Positions 7,305-14,088 are shown, counted from the first letter of the stretch. The stretch is 64,000 nt of DNA from a virus (IMGVR_UViG_3300008116_000055:163542-227541); one strand, 5' to 3'. Notes: generated by a model from the sequence alone, not told the origin. Made by a program: numbers and translations.

Positions 7305-7698
7305 ATTCGTGGATTTTTTGGTTTAATTGTTTAACTACTTCGTACGCTTCGGGGTTGTCTAAATCTTTTACCCCATTACACATCCAGGGTTGAACCTCTA
7401 AATGTTTAAGGTAATCTTGTGGGGTTGGAACGAACTTCATTCTAAAATCTTCTGCGATATGTAACATCGCAATATCAACAACATCAACTGACTTACCATC
7501 ACTATTAGTAATGTTGTAACCGAAGATTTTTGGAATGATAGTGTATGCGAACCAAGTGTTGTGGGTGAGTAACCGAGAACTATTATTGTTCATTGTCGCT
7601 TTCGGACTATCAATAAGTTCGTGGATAGGTAAATAATCTTCTACCTTACCACCCCAACGCTTGACGCTGCTCTTTGAGTGAATTAGTGGGTTCGCCAT
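7294..7698 (-). CDS. DUF6915-family protein (probable)
   Basis: 134 aa. The start is placed at MANPLIHSKSSVKRWGGK, 2 bp after the upstream gene; the frame extends four codons further up but that would overlap. Features I associate with DUF6915: an HSKSSVKRWGG opening, DYLPIHELIDSPKA, then IPKIFGYNITNSDGKSVDV and HIAEDFRMKFVPTPQDYL. The function of the family is unknown. Third position in the operon. Confidence 0.88.
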   Translation of the reverse strand: MANPLIHSKSSVKRWGGKVEDYLPIHELIDSPKATMNNNSSRLLTHNTWFAYTIIPKIFGYNITNSDGKSVDVVDIAMLHIAEDFRMKFVPTPQDYLKHLEVQPWMCNGVKDLDNPEAYEVVKQLNQKIHEYAN

Positions 7699-7700
7699 AG

Positions 7701-7979
7701 TTAATCCCAAATTTGAGTGATAGTACCTTCAAACGGATTGTACTCAACTTGTTTTCCCATAACCCAATCACCTTGCTCAACTTTGAGTGGTTTGTGTTCG
7801 TTTGAGAAACTTCCATCGGGTTGTTCGTGTCTTAATACACTATCCTTTCTAACTTCAACTTCTGCGAAATCTGTTTGTGTTTCATCAACAATGAAATCAC
7901 CATACAGAGTGTGCTGGTTAACACCCTCACCCTTTAAGAGTGTGTGTTTTTTCTTCGGAGTTACTTTCTTGTTTTTCAT
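7701..7979 (-). CDS. Small hypothetical protein
   Basis: 92 aa with a lysine-rich N-terminus (MKNKKVTPKKKHTLLKGEG) and a beta-rich remainder (GDFIVDETQTDFAEVEVRKD, GDWVMGKQVEYNPFEG). First gene of the 5941-7979 operon, 20 bp downstream of the -7 element. Not recognised. Confidence 0.85.
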   Translation of the reverse strand: MKNKKVTPKKKHTLLKGEGVNQHTLYGDFIVDETQTDFAEVEVRKDSVLRHEQPDGSFSNEHKPLKVEQGDWVMGKQVEYNPFEGTITQIWD

Positions 7980-7999
7980 TTTTAGATTGTTTTATGGTA

Positions 8000-8007
8000 C
8001 AAATATA
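8000..8007 (-). promoter_or_regulatory. Host-type -7 element of the 5941-7979 operon
   Basis: TATATTTG on the minus strand. No good TTTG at the usual -33 distance. A GCCAAAC box (8050-8056) lies 42 bp beyond, the commonest spacing here. Confidence 0.7.
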
Positions 8008-8059
8008 AATCTATTTTTTGTATAAGTGAATTTTTTTTTTATTTTTTTCGCCAAACAAA

Positions 8060-8080
8060 AATCACCCGTGAAGGTGATTT
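8060..8080 (-). terminator. Intrinsic terminator of 8083-8304
   Basis: AATCACC/GGTGATT stem followed on the minus strand by TTTTTGTTTGGC, again fusing U-tract and GCCAAAC box. Confidence 0.75.
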
Positions 8081-8082
8081 CG

Positions 8083-8304
8083 TCATTCGTTTCGTACAAT
8101 ATCTAATAGGTCATTCACAATTTCTTTTTTGGTTAATGAAAGAAGTTGATTACCTCTGAACGACAACAACTTAAAGGTATTCATTCCTTTAATACCTTTT
8201 TCACCCTCTACATAGTAATCCATTTTCCACTTACCCAAATACTTAACATTCCCTATGTGTTTTACATAGTAGACATTACCGATAGTTAGTTTTTCTAAAA
8301 CCAT
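8083..8304 (-). CDS. Small hypothetical protein
   Basis: 73 aa from MVLEKLTIGNVYYVKHIGNV. An upstream in-frame ATG (8325) lies inside the -7 element and is rejected. Predicted small beta-barrel-like sequence with KYLGKWKMDYYVEGEKG, then a helical C-terminus LTKKEIVNDLLDIVRNE. Single-gene unit. Not recognised. Confidence 0.8.
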   Translation of the reverse strand: MVLEKLTIGNVYYVKHIGNVKYLGKWKMDYYVEGEKGIKGMNTFKLLSFRGNQLLSLTKKEIVNDLLDIVRNE

Positions 8305-8322
8305 ATAAATTAATTTAGAACA

Positions 8323-8354
8323 CAAATATAAATCTATATTTTGTATAATCCAAA
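8323..8354 (-). promoter_or_regulatory. Host-type promoter of 8083-8304
   Basis: TTTG (8351-8354), 20 bp, TATATTTG (8323-8330); GCCAAAC box 8373-8379, 42 bp beyond the -7 element. Confidence 0.85.
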
Positions 8355-8426
8355 TTTATTTTTATATTTCTTGCCAAACAAAAGTTATCCTGTGCTGCAT
8401 CATCACCATCTTGGATACTTATTATT

Positions 8427-8558
8427 ATGATAGAAGGGATACTTTATACATTAGGAGTTGAGTTCGTATTAGTCATTATATTGTTTTGTTATGAGTTAAG
8501 AAGACAACTAAAAGAAGATTATCAAGAGAAACCATTTAGATTCTGGGAAGATACATGA
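8427..8558 (+). CDS. Possible single-span membrane peptide, 43 aa
   Basis: Plus-strand frame of 44 codons inside an interval otherwise holding only regulatory DNA. MIEGILYTLGVEFVLVIILF forms a hydrophobic span, followed by a charged tail RRQLKEDYQEKPF ending WEDT. The topology (short N-terminus, one span, basic then acidic tail) is typical of phage membrane micropeptides. No clear plus-strand promoter is visible and all its neighbours are on the minus strand, so it is tentative. Confidence 0.4.
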   Translation: MIEGILYTLGVEFVLVIILFCYELRRQLKEDYQEKPFRFWEDT

Positions 8559-8559
8559 A

Positions 8560-8682
8560 CATCTCCTGGTTGCGCGCAGCCCTCGATTTTGGTTGGCTCG
8601 AACCCAAAGTATTGATTTTATTGGGTTTAGAGTTTGCCAAACAATTTTCACTGTTTGCGCGTAGCTCACCATCAACTTTGGA
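8560..8682. repeat. Intergenic structured module, copy C
   Basis: Outer arms GATTTTGGTTGGC (8585-8597) and GCCAAACAATTTT (8636-8648); inner arms AACCCAAA (8601-8608) and TTGGGTTT (8621-8628) around ATTGATTTTA. Same order as copy B. Confidence 0.75.
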
Positions 8683-8712
8683 GCAATAAAAAACCCCACA
8701 TTTCTGTGGGGT
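8683..8712 (-). terminator. Intrinsic terminator of 8740-9594
   Basis: AACCCCACAGAAATGTGGGGTT on the minus strand followed by TTTTATT. Confidence 0.85.
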
Positions 8713-8739
8713 TCTTATTAATTGAGTACCTAACCAATC

Positions 8740-9594
8740 TTAAACCAACTCAACCAATTCTTTGAAAATTTGACGTTCCCTTTGTCCATAGGTTCCAAAC
8801 ATCTTGTTTTCAGAGTTATCACCTTTACTTAAGGAATGTGTGGTGTACTTAGTAACCCCACTGAACAATCCCCAAAGGTTATCACCTTTCTCTTTTACTT
8901 CACCATTAAGGTCTACGTAGAAACGAGAAAGACGATTACGAGTCACGGTCGACACATCTTTGTCACTATTCAAATCAACATCTTTCATGATATTGAACAA
9001 TGTACGTGTAACCCAATCCTCTTGTTTCTTGGTCATCTTCGTTTCAGAAAGTTTCTTAATGTCTTCGAACATTTCTTTTTCTTCCACGAGTACCCCCTCC
9101 AAACCACGACAGATATCATCGATTCTCATCTCCATGTTTTTGGTGTGACGAATTTTCGCATTCAAGTTACGGAACGCTGCGAAGAATGAATTCTGACAAC
9201 TGATTGTAATATTACTTGGACCGAATGCCAAACTAGTTGACCCATCGAAGGAATTCACACCAGTGATGAAACCCTCAACTCTGTCATTGCCCAATTTCAA
9301 ATCATTTGATTTCAATTGAAGGTATACTTTCTCACCCCCACCAAAGTAACCACCTTTGTGAATTGGTAAACCAACCTGTTGAGATACCTTGTCTAGTAAA
9401 TCAACCATCTGATGATTTTGATAAGGAAAGTAACCATCACCATGTACAGACAAAACAGTGTTTGTGTCCTCACGGATGATTGCTTTACTCTTAGGAACAA
9501 TGATACCACTTTCTGTAGTGATACTTTCTTCTCTTACGGTCCAATTTAGGCCGACTTTGTTGAGAACTTGCTGTGTGCGATTTTCTTGTGACAT
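8740..9594 (-). CDS. DUF932 (phage/plasmid-like) protein
   Basis: 284 aa from MSQENRTQQVLNKVGLNWTV; the longer frame enters the promoter. It carries the hallmarks of the DUF932 family: ILREDTN-like and VHGDGYFPYQNHQMVDLLDK near residues 55-75, GGGEKVYLQLK, then SFDGSTSLAFGPSNITISCQN and a C-terminal NRLSRFYVDLNGEVKEKGDN with LWGLFSGVTKYTTH. The family is widespread on phages and plasmids with no settled function. Single-gene unit. Confidence 0.92.
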   Translation of the reverse strand: MSQENRTQQVLNKVGLNWTVREESITTESGIIVPKSKAIIREDTNTVLSVHGDGYFPYQNHQMVDLLDKVSQQVGLPIHKGGYFGGGEKVYLQLKSNDLKLGNDRVEGFITGVNSFDGSTSLAFGPSNITISCQNSFFAAFRNLNAKIRHTKNMEMRIDDICRGLEGVLVEEKEMFEDIKKLSETKMTKKQEDWVTRTLFNIMKDVDLNSDKDVSTVTRNRLSRFYVDLNGEVKEKGDNLWGLFSGVTKYTTHSLSKGDNSENKMFGTYGQRERQIFKELVELV

Positions 9595-9616
9595 ATGGAT
9601 GTTTTTTAATTTGATA

Positions 9617-9648
9617 CAAATGTAATACACTTTTCATTATAATCCAAA
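9617..9648 (-). promoter_or_regulatory. Host-type promoter of 8740-9594
   Basis: TTTG (9645-9648), 20 bp, TACATTTG (9617-9624). Confidence 0.85.
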
Positions 9649-9698
9649 TAAATCTTTATTTTTTTTTTCTGACCCCAGAATTCACCGTACCATCTCAG

Positions 9699-9738
9699 AA
9701 ATTGGTTGGCATCTGTCATACACCCGCCAAACTAAATT
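9699..9738. repeat. GCCAAAC-type inverted repeat, short spacer
   Basis: AAATTGGTTGGC (9699-9710) faces GCCAAACTAAATT (9726-9738) with a 15-bp spacer. Confidence 0.7.
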
Positions 9739-9773
9739 GAACACGGGATTTGCCGGCGACGAATTTTTTTAGC

Positions 9774-9806
9774 AAACAAAAAACCCCCACATTTCTGTGA
9801 GGGTTC
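9774..9806 (-). terminator. Intrinsic terminator of 9857-10358
   Basis: AACCCTCACAGAAATGTGGGGG stem on the minus strand followed by TTTTTTG. Confidence 0.8.
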
Positions 9807-9856
9807 CTTAACCAAATAAAACTAATCTATGAACGACAAATCAAGTGTATTACACT

Positions 9857-9997
9857 TTAACCAAATATAGGAATTAAAACAAACATTGTCAATAGGAAAA
9901 ACATAAGTATTACAATGCCACCCAAAATTCCATCCCAAAATTCCTTTCGGTCTTCTTGGTAAACTTCTTTGAAAGTTGAAAACATTTCCTTTAACAT
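9857..9997 (-). CDS. Small single-span membrane protein
   Basis: 46 aa if started at MLKEMFSTFKEVYQEDRKEF, whose ATG lies 1 bp after the upstream stop (TGATATG arrangement). The C-terminal half GILGGIVILMFFLLTMFVLI is a clear membrane span. The frame is open up to 10096, which would give 79 aa and a 98-bp overlap with the upstream gene; I prefer the coupled start because such long overlaps are otherwise absent here. Function unknown. Confidence 0.7.
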   Translation of the reverse strand: MLKEMFSTFKEVYQEDRKEFWDGILGGIVILMFFLLTMFVLIPIFG

Positions 9998-9998
9998 A

Positions 9999-10358
9999 TC
10001 AATAATTGTTTTGATTATCGTAGTTGTCTCGGTAAACTCTTTTACGAGGTTGGTTGGTTCGTTGACCATTCCAATGGCGGTCTCCATTACCACCATTTTC
10101 GTAGTATGAGTTATTAATCATTTCATCAACCGATGGAACTTCAAAGTCCATATCACAACTTCCATTCATCATCTTCCACTGAATTTCATAAATGGTTTTA
10201 ATGTCTTCTTCAACATTGACATATGTACCATCTATGTATTCAATCTTCGTTGCTATCTTGTCGTTTCTTTTATCCAAGATACTAAAAATGTTTTTGACAT
10301 TTTGTAGATTGACAAGTGTTGGGGTTCCTTTACCTTGATAAGTGAGTTTAATTAACAT
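9999..10358 (-). CDS. Hypothetical protein with N/R/Y-rich tail
   Basis: 119 aa. N-terminal half is beta-like (MLIKLTYQGKGTPTLVNLQN, then KIEYIDGTYVNVEEDIKTIY). The last 35 residues are low-complexity and rich in N, R and Y (GNGDRHWNGQRTNQPRKRVY), probably disordered and possibly nucleic-acid binding. First gene of a two-gene unit. Confidence 0.85.
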   Translation of the reverse strand: MLIKLTYQGKGTPTLVNLQNVKNIFSILDKRNDKIATKIEYIDGTYVNVEEDIKTIYEIQWKMMNGSCDMDFEVPSVDEMINNSYYENGGNGDRHWNGQRTNQPRKRVYRDNYDNQNNY

Positions 10359-10381
10359 TTTTTGTTTTTTTAATTATTGGA

Positions 10382-10414
10382 CAAATATACAAATGAATTT
10401 TTGGAATATACAAA
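10382..10414 (-). promoter_or_regulatory. Host-type promoter of 9857-10358
   Basis: TTTG (10411-10414), 21 bp, TATATTTG (10382-10389); GCCAATC box 10422-10428, 32 bp beyond the -7 element. Confidence 0.8.
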
Positions 10415-10451
10415 CGATTGTGCCAATCAAAATCGGCGGTTCACCATCTCC

Positions 10452-10697
10452 TCAGATATTTCCCGAAAAGACAAGAAAATTGTTGGGTGGTAAATAAGTG
10501 TCGGGAGTGTCAATGATTTCATATTCATCTTCACCCTCAACTACACCAAGAGTCCTACCACTATCCCAACGGACATTGATAACACCATGACCAACATGAT
10601 AAATTGTTCCCATTGAACCTTCCTCAACGGGGTTAGGGTCGTTCTCCATTGAAACGAGACGAATTCTTTTTCCGATTAATTTTTCGTTTATTTTCAT
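10452..10697 (-). CDS. DUF4314-family protein
   Basis: 81 aa. The core matches the DUF4314 pattern: GKRIRLVSMENDPNPVEEGS, GTIYHVGHGVINVRWDSGRT and a closing EGEDEYEII, an SH3-like small barrel seen in phages and Firmicutes. Function unknown. It ends without an obvious terminator, only 38 bp before the next promoter (10382-10414), so readthrough into the 9857-10358 unit is possible. Confidence 0.9.
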   Translation of the reverse strand: MKINEKLIGKRIRLVSMENDPNPVEEGSMGTIYHVGHGVINVRWDSGRTLGVVEGEDEYEIIDTPDTYLPPNNFLVFSGNI

Positions 10698-10718
10698 ATC
10701 TGTATTAGTTTATTAATA

Positions 10719-10749
10719 CAAATATACAACTTATTTTATGATATCCAAA
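10719..10749 (-). promoter_or_regulatory. Host-type promoter of 10452-10697
   Basis: TTTG (10746-10749), 19 bp, TATATTTG (10719-10726); GCCAATC box 10768-10774, 41 bp beyond the -7 element and overlapping the stop of the next gene. The promoter is a near copy of the one at 11083-11113. Confidence 0.85.
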
Positions 10750-10772
10750 TTTTTTTTAGGATATTTTGCCAA

Positions 10773-11078
10773 TCAAATTGATGTCAATCTGAATATTCGT
10801 TTGAACTCTTTTTCAATTCTTCTGAATCTTATTTCGTCTTTTTCTCTAACATAACGCGATATTGTTTTGTTAAATTGAAAGTTAGAACGAGTAAGAAGAT
10901 AGATAAATTTTCTCCTCTCCACTTTGTGACCTTCAAAGTTGTATGCCCATTCAACATCAACCGAAATATAATTTTCAGTTTCAATGATGTCACACACTTT
11001 ACCTTCTTTTTCCGATTTTTTTAGGTAGTTCATTACTTCCTCATCGGTATTCAATGATATGTCGTTATAGTTTTTCAT
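10773..11078 (-). CDS. Hypothetical protein, probably leaderless mRNA
   Basis: 101 aa from MKNYNDISLNTDEEVMNYLK. A more upstream in-frame ATG overlaps the -7 element and is rejected. Central beta segment NYISVDVEWAYNFEGHKVER, basic helical C-terminus with RFRRIEKEFKRIFRLTSI. The ATG is only 4 bp from the -7 element (11083-11090), so the expected transcription start falls at the start codon. Family not recognised. Confidence 0.8.
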   Translation of the reverse strand: MKNYNDISLNTDEEVMNYLKKSEKEGKVCDIIETENYISVDVEWAYNFEGHKVERRKFIYLLTRSNFQFNKTISRYVREKDEIRFRRIEKEFKRIFRLTSI

Positions 11079-11082
11079 AATA

Positions 11083-11113
11083 CAAATATACAATTCATTT
11101 TATGATATCCAAA
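11083..11113 (-). promoter_or_regulatory. Host-type promoter of 10773-11078
   Basis: TTTG (11110-11113), 19 bp, TATATTTG (11083-11090). The 45 bp around it nearly repeat 10716-10768. Confidence 0.8.
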
Positions 11114-11165
11114 TTTATTTTAAAATATCCAATAACACCATCTACTGTTTCACCCGGCGTCGTAA

Positions 11166-11227
11166 AAATTTTGGTTGGCTGACCACATAAAACACTTAAA
11201 TATAATAGGTTATCCGCCAAACAAAAT
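11166..11227. repeat. GCCAAAC-type inverted repeat
   Basis: AAATTTTGGTTGGC (11166-11179) faces GCCAAACAAAAT (11216-11227) across 36 bp. Confidence 0.7.
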
Positions 11228-11261
11228 CCCCACCAGGCGTGGGCTGGGCGAATTCTGGTAT

Positions 11262-11290
11262 AAAAAAAAATCCCCGACTTTCGCCGAGGA
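11262..11290 (-). terminator. Intrinsic terminator of 11314-11721
   Basis: TCCTCGGCGAAAGTCGGGGA stem followed on the minus strand by TTTTTTTTT. Nearly identical to the one at 14055-14088. Confidence 0.85.
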
Positions 11291-11313
11291 CTTTTCACCT
11301 AACCAAACAAAAT

Positions 11314-11721
11314 CTATTCGTATTCTTCTGCGTACAATTCACCCGTGAGGTACATGTCGTAAGTTTTTACTTCACCCTCCAACACTTCGGTTACTTTGTC
11401 AATAAGACTTTGGGTAATTTTCTTTACTCCATATTCTTCACGGACTTTCTTCTTTGAAACAAAGTACCAACCAACTTGTCCACTATCCCAACGACAACTG
11501 AACGGACTTGTGTTCATTGTAATTCCCGAGTGGTCGTACAAGTAAAGAGGTAAGATAACACAAACATCTTCTTCTTTGATGATTGCGTTTTTCATTTCTT
11601 CCCAACCATTGTAGTTATTGTGGTTGTAGTCGTGTTTGTCTCCAAGGTCGTAACGTCCGTGAAAACACACCATTTTTCCGAGGTTGTCCCAACTCCGTGG
11701 GTTGTCAAAATCTTGATACAT
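11314..11721 (-). CDS. Hypothetical phage protein
   Basis: 135 aa. N-terminal part NPRSWDNLGKMVCFHGRYDL, a middle VILPLYLYDHSGITMNTSPF, then CRWDSGQVGWYFVSKKKVRE. The PLYLYDHSGITM and WDSGQVG motifs recur in my memory of phage hypothetical proteins from several host groups; function unknown. Single-gene unit. Confidence 0.9.
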   Translation of the reverse strand: MYQDFDNPRSWDNLGKMVCFHGRYDLGDKHDYNHNNYNGWEEMKNAIIKEEDVCVILPLYLYDHSGITMNTSPFSCRWDSGQVGWYFVSKKKVREEYGVKKITQSLIDKVTEVLEGEVKTYDMYLTGELYAEEYE

Positions 11722-11746
11722 AGTCGTTATTATTTATTGGTTTATA

Positions 11747-11778
11747 CAAATATATAACAATTTTATTCGTTTACCAAA
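11747..11778 (-). promoter_or_regulatory. Host-type promoter of 11314-11721
   Basis: TTTG (11775-11778), 20 bp, TATATTTG (11747-11754); GCCAAAC box 11787-11793, 32 bp beyond the -7 element. Confidence 0.85.
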
Positions 11779-11903
11779 TCTTTTTTGCCAAACTTTATTC
11801 GTCTGTACGCCTTCGCCGAAGGTTTCGACTTCTGTAACATTTTCCTACGGACTATTTGTGCGACGTGTCTCACACTTAATCCATTAAGGGTTTCATTCTT
11901 CAT
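11763..11903 (-). CDS. Possible small basic protein, 46 aa
   Basis: Open frame MKNETLNGLSVRHVAQIVRR, continuing with lysine- and arginine-rich sequence to FGKKDLVNE. Its ATG overlaps the stop of the upstream 53-aa gene, the arrangement of a coupled pair, and the composition would suit nucleic-acid binding. Against it: the 3' end overlaps the next promoter and its GCCAAAC box, and CCTTCGCCGAAGG within it is a palindrome, so this may be a regulatory spacer. Confidence 0.35.
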   Translation of the reverse strand: MKNETLNGLSVRHVAQIVRRKMLQKSKPSAKAYRRIKFGKKDLVNE

Positions 11904-12054
11904 AGTTAAATTCGGTTTCATCTTCTATTTCTTTAAGTTTTTGTTCAAACTCATTTCTCATTTCATCGGTATCAAAGATTGGTTGTTTAGTTTCATCATC
12001 AATGTAATAGTAAACACCGACTTTGATTTCCGTTGGGATTGATTTCTTACTCAT
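11893..12054 (-). CDS. Small acidic protein, 53 aa
   Basis: MSKKSIPTEIKVGVYYYIDD, then ETKQPIFDTDEMRNEFEQKL and an acidic end EIEDETEFNYEE. The start is fixed by a host-type promoter whose -7 element ends 20 bp upstream. A strand followed by a helix ending in acidic residues is like other small early proteins here. Not recognised. Confidence 0.75.
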   Translation of the reverse strand: MSKKSIPTEIKVGVYYYIDDETKQPIFDTDEMRNEFEQKLKEIEDETEFNYEE

Positions 12055-12074
12055 AGTAATTATGTATTACGATA

Positions 12075-12106
12075 CAAATATAAAACTATATTCAGTATAA
12101 TCCAAA
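12075..12106 (-). promoter_or_regulatory. Host-type promoter of 11893-12054
   Basis: TTTG (12103-12106), 20 bp, TATATTTG (12075-12082). Confidence 0.85.
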
Positions 12107-12139
12107 TTTTTTTTCATACCTGTCGTCTCCATCCCACAA

Positions 12140-12235
12140 ATTGTTTGGCGTGTTGTTTAATGTTTTGACCGAAAGATTAAACAAAACATATAGTGTAATA
12201 CGCCTTTATTGAGTGTCATACAGTGCCAACCAAAT
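12140..12235. repeat. GCCAAAC-type inverted repeat with GTAATAC/GTCATAC core
   Basis: ATTGTTTGGC (12140-12149) faces GCCAACCAAATT (12224-12235). Inside are GTGTAATAC and GTGTCATAC, a pair shared with the copy at 13956 (a shorter form at 14888). Confidence 0.7.
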
Positions 12236-12242
12236 TTAGGAT

Positions 12243-12256
12243 ACAGCACGTGCTGT
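12243..12256. repeat. Perfect 14-bp palindrome
   Basis: ACAGCACGTGCTGT, perfectly self-complementary, directly beside the GCCAACC arm. It may be an operator or part of a longer hairpin. Confidence 0.6.
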
Positions 12257-12275
12257 GAGGTGAAACTAAAACGCA

Positions 12276-12306
12276 ACAAAAAAGGGTAACATTTCTGCTA
12301 CCCTTT
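12276..12306 (-). terminator. Intrinsic terminator of 12331-12879
   Basis: AAAAGGGTAGC/GTTACCCTTTTTT stem-and-tract on the minus strand. Confidence 0.85.
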
Positions 12307-12330
12307 TCCACCGCAACCGAGTTAAACCAA

Positions 12331-12879
12331 TTAAATCGACAAGTACAGGCGGTTGTGGTTGTATAGTGCGACTGGGTTTTCTTCCGCAATCTTACCATAT
12401 TCCTTTTTAATGATTTCGTACATTCTATCTTGTGGTTCGTTAATACACTCCGATAAAAGTTCACAAAAACCATAGTTACTTTCATCAACTACTTCTTGTT
12501 CGGTACCAGGTAAACCACAATAGTACGCTTCCCCTACTTCGGAAATAAACATTCCCGAATAAAAACCTTTCAACTTAAAGTGATTAACGAATTTGTCCGC
12601 GTTACACCAAATAAAAATTGAATTGTCTTTTTCTTTTAATAGGTACACCATACTTTCATCAATGATGAAACCATTTGAACCAGGAAATTGTCCAACCGAG
12701 AACAATCCCATAGGTGCTCCGTGTCCACACATTATTACTCTGTCGTGGGCGTCGATAAGTTTTCTAACTTCTTCTTTTGTTACCCCACCCGTGATAATTG
12801 TCTTATTCGGTATAGGTTCGTACACAATATCTAAAAATTGTGTCGATTTGTCTTTTGGATGAATTACAAGTGTTTTCAT
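12331..12879 (-). CDS. Hypothetical protein, caspase-like pattern
   Basis: 182 aa from MKTLVIHPKDKSTQFLDIVY; eight further upstream codons enter the leader and promoter. Alternating strands and helices with VIMCGHGAPMGLFS near residue 55 and SIFIWCNADKFVNHF near residue 100. A His-Gly after one hydrophobic strand and a Cys after the next resembles the clan CD (caspase/CHAT) layout, but this is only a pattern. I recall close relatives annotated as hypothetical in Bacteroidota. Single-gene unit. Confidence 0.88.
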   Translation of the reverse strand: MKTLVIHPKDKSTQFLDIVYEPIPNKTIITGGVTKEEVRKLIDAHDRVIMCGHGAPMGLFSVGQFPGSNGFIIDESMVYLLKEKDNSIFIWCNADKFVNHFKLKGFYSGMFISEVGEAYYCGLPGTEQEVVDESNYGFCELLSECINEPQDRMYEIIKKEYGKIAEENPVALYNHNRLYLSI

Positions 12880-12900
12880 TATTTTGTCGATTTTATGATA

Positions 12901-12932
12901 CAAAGATATAACGAGTTTTTTATTCTACCAAA
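12901..12932 (-). promoter_or_regulatory. Host-type promoter of 12331-12879
   Basis: TTTG (12929-12932), 20 bp, TATCTTTG (12901-12908); GCCAACT box 12951-12957, 42 bp beyond the -7 element. Confidence 0.85.
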
Positions 12933-13009
12933 TTTATTTTTATTTTTCTTGCCAACTAACCAAATAGTAACTTACCATTCGGTAACATCTCAGAACCGCT
13001 GCGTCGGGA

Positions 13010-13083
13010 AAATTTTGGTTGGCGTTCTTACAATCTGTAAAGTAAAAACCTACTAATCTGTAAAGTGGATGCCAAACAATTTT
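13010..13083. repeat. GCCAAAC-type inverted repeat with internal direct repeat
   Basis: AAATTTTGGTTGGC (13010-13023) faces GCCAAACAATTTT (13071-13083). The spacer has two copies of AATCTGTAAAGT (13032-13043 and 13055-13066), 23 bp apart. The CCTGAACCGTGACTCAGG hairpin module follows. Confidence 0.7.
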
Positions 13084-13114
13084 CACCCTGAACCGTGACT
13101 CAGGACTTCAGGTC

Positions 13115-13145
13115 ATAAAAAAACCCCAACTTTCGTTGAGGTCTT
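13115..13145 (-). terminator. Intrinsic terminator of 13150-13362
   Basis: ACCTCAACGAAAGTTGGGGT on the minus strand followed by TTTTTTATG. Confidence 0.8.
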
Positions 13146-13149
13146 GTCT

Positions 13150-13362
13150 TTACTCTTCTTCACTATCCCGAAAAATTTGAATCGCTTCGTTGAACAATTC
13201 ATTCTGTAATTGAAATAGTGTATATCCACTCTTAATACATTCATCTACCCAATCATTATCACCTTCAAAAATTCCTTCCCAACTTCTATTCGGTGGTAAA
13301 CCCATTTCGTTTTCGGTTTGAATATGTTGGTAAATTAAACCAACAACTTCTTGTCTTGTCAT
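13150..13362 (-). CDS. Small acidic hypothetical protein
   Basis: 70 aa from MTRQEVVGLIYQHIQTENEM. The frame extends upstream through the promoter, which cannot be coding. Mostly helical, with GLPPNRSWEGIFEGDNDWVD in the middle and EAIQIFRDSEEE at the end. Not recognised. Confidence 0.8.
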   Translation of the reverse strand: MTRQEVVGLIYQHIQTENEMGLPPNRSWEGIFEGDNDWVDECIKSGYTLFQLQNELFNEAIQIFRDSEEE

Positions 13363-13384
13363 TTTAATTAGTTTTGGTGAAACA

Positions 13385-13416
13385 CAAAGATAAAACATTT
13401 TTTCGTATAATCCAAA
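13385..13416 (-). promoter_or_regulatory. Host-type promoter of 13150-13362
   Basis: TTTG (13413-13416), 20 bp, TATCTTTG (13385-13392); GCCAACC box 13435-13441, 42 bp beyond the -7 element. Confidence 0.85.
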
Positions 13417-13478
13417 TTTTTTTATATCTTTCTTGCCAACCAATTTTCACCCTGAACCGTGACTCAAGTTCTTCAGGT

Positions 13479-13510
13479 CATAAAAAAACCCCCACCTTTC
13501 GGTGAGGGTT
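13479..13510 (-). terminator. Intrinsic terminator of 13516-13818
   Basis: AACCCTCACCGAAAGGTGGGGG stem on the minus strand, then TTTTTTTATG. Confidence 0.85.
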
Positions 13511-13515
13511 CGTTG

Positions 13516-13818
13516 TTAAAAAACTTCGGGTTCAAACTCAATTTGTGGGATACCCAATAGTTCGTAATCATCAAATTCCCCCCAATCGGGTTCATTGAAA
13601 TAACGAAAACGGACATCCATAGTTCCATCTTCGTTCCACCAAATACGGACTTGGGTTCGGTGGTCGGAAATAAAAAACCCTTCAAGTTGTTCCAACTTCT
13701 CAATTAGAGGTTGAACATCCGAATCGTCAATAGTTACTTCTTCGTTATTAACGAGGAAATCATCAACACATTCACAATTACCATCGTAGTCGATAGAGAA
13801 ATCAATGTACTTTTCCAT
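13516..13818 (-). CDS. Acidic hypothetical protein
   Basis: 100 aa, strongly acidic: MEKYIDFSIDYDGNCECVDD, DDSDVQPLIEKLEQL, then RFRYFNEPDWGEFDDYELLG. Central strand TQVRIWWNEDGTMDVRF. No membrane segment. The acidity could suit a nucleic-acid mimic but nothing shows that. Single-gene unit with promoter at 13851-13858. Confidence 0.85.
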   Translation of the reverse strand: MEKYIDFSIDYDGNCECVDDFLVNNEEVTIDDSDVQPLIEKLEQLEGFFISDHRTQVRIWWNEDGTMDVRFRYFNEPDWGEFDDYELLGIPQIEFEPEVF

Positions 13819-13850
13819 TTTGTTTTTTTTGTTTTATTGGTTTAACAATA

Positions 13851-13858
13851 CAAATATA
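13851..13858 (-). promoter_or_regulatory. Host-type -7 element of 13516-13818
   Basis: TATATTTG; -33 region only weakly conserved. GCCAAAC box 13911-13917, 52 bp beyond the -7 element. Confidence 0.7.
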
Positions 13859-13955
13859 AATCAAATTTTAATATACACAACATTTGAGTATATTTTTTTT
13901 TATCTATTTTGCCAAACTACCACGAAACAGATGACCACCTGTCGTCAAATCCGAA

Positions 13956-14016
13956 AAATTGTTTGGCGTAGGTGTAATACAATGTATGATAGTGTCATAC
14001 AACGCCAACCAAAATT
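13956..14016. repeat. GCCAAAC-type inverted repeat with GTAATAC/GTCATAC core
   Basis: AAATTGTTTGGC (13956-13967) faces GCCAACCAAAATT (14004-14016), with GTGTAATAC and GTGTCATAC between. CTGTGCAGCTCCACTGCACA follows, a second hairpin also found near 2147. Confidence 0.75.
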
Positions 14017-14054
14017 CCGAGCTGCAACTGTGCAGCTCCACTGCACACATCCGA

Positions 14055-14088
14055 GCAAAAAAAATCCCCGACTTTCGCCGAGGACTTT
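14055..14088 (-). terminator. Intrinsic terminator of 14108-14482
   Basis: TCCTCGGCGAAAGTCGGGGA stem then TTTTTTTTGC on the minus strand. Confidence 0.85.

Noticed and set aside
12216-12488. Minus-strand frame of 90 codons
   Set aside because: Runs antisense-phase over a gene end, terminator and inverted repeat; it is a shadow.
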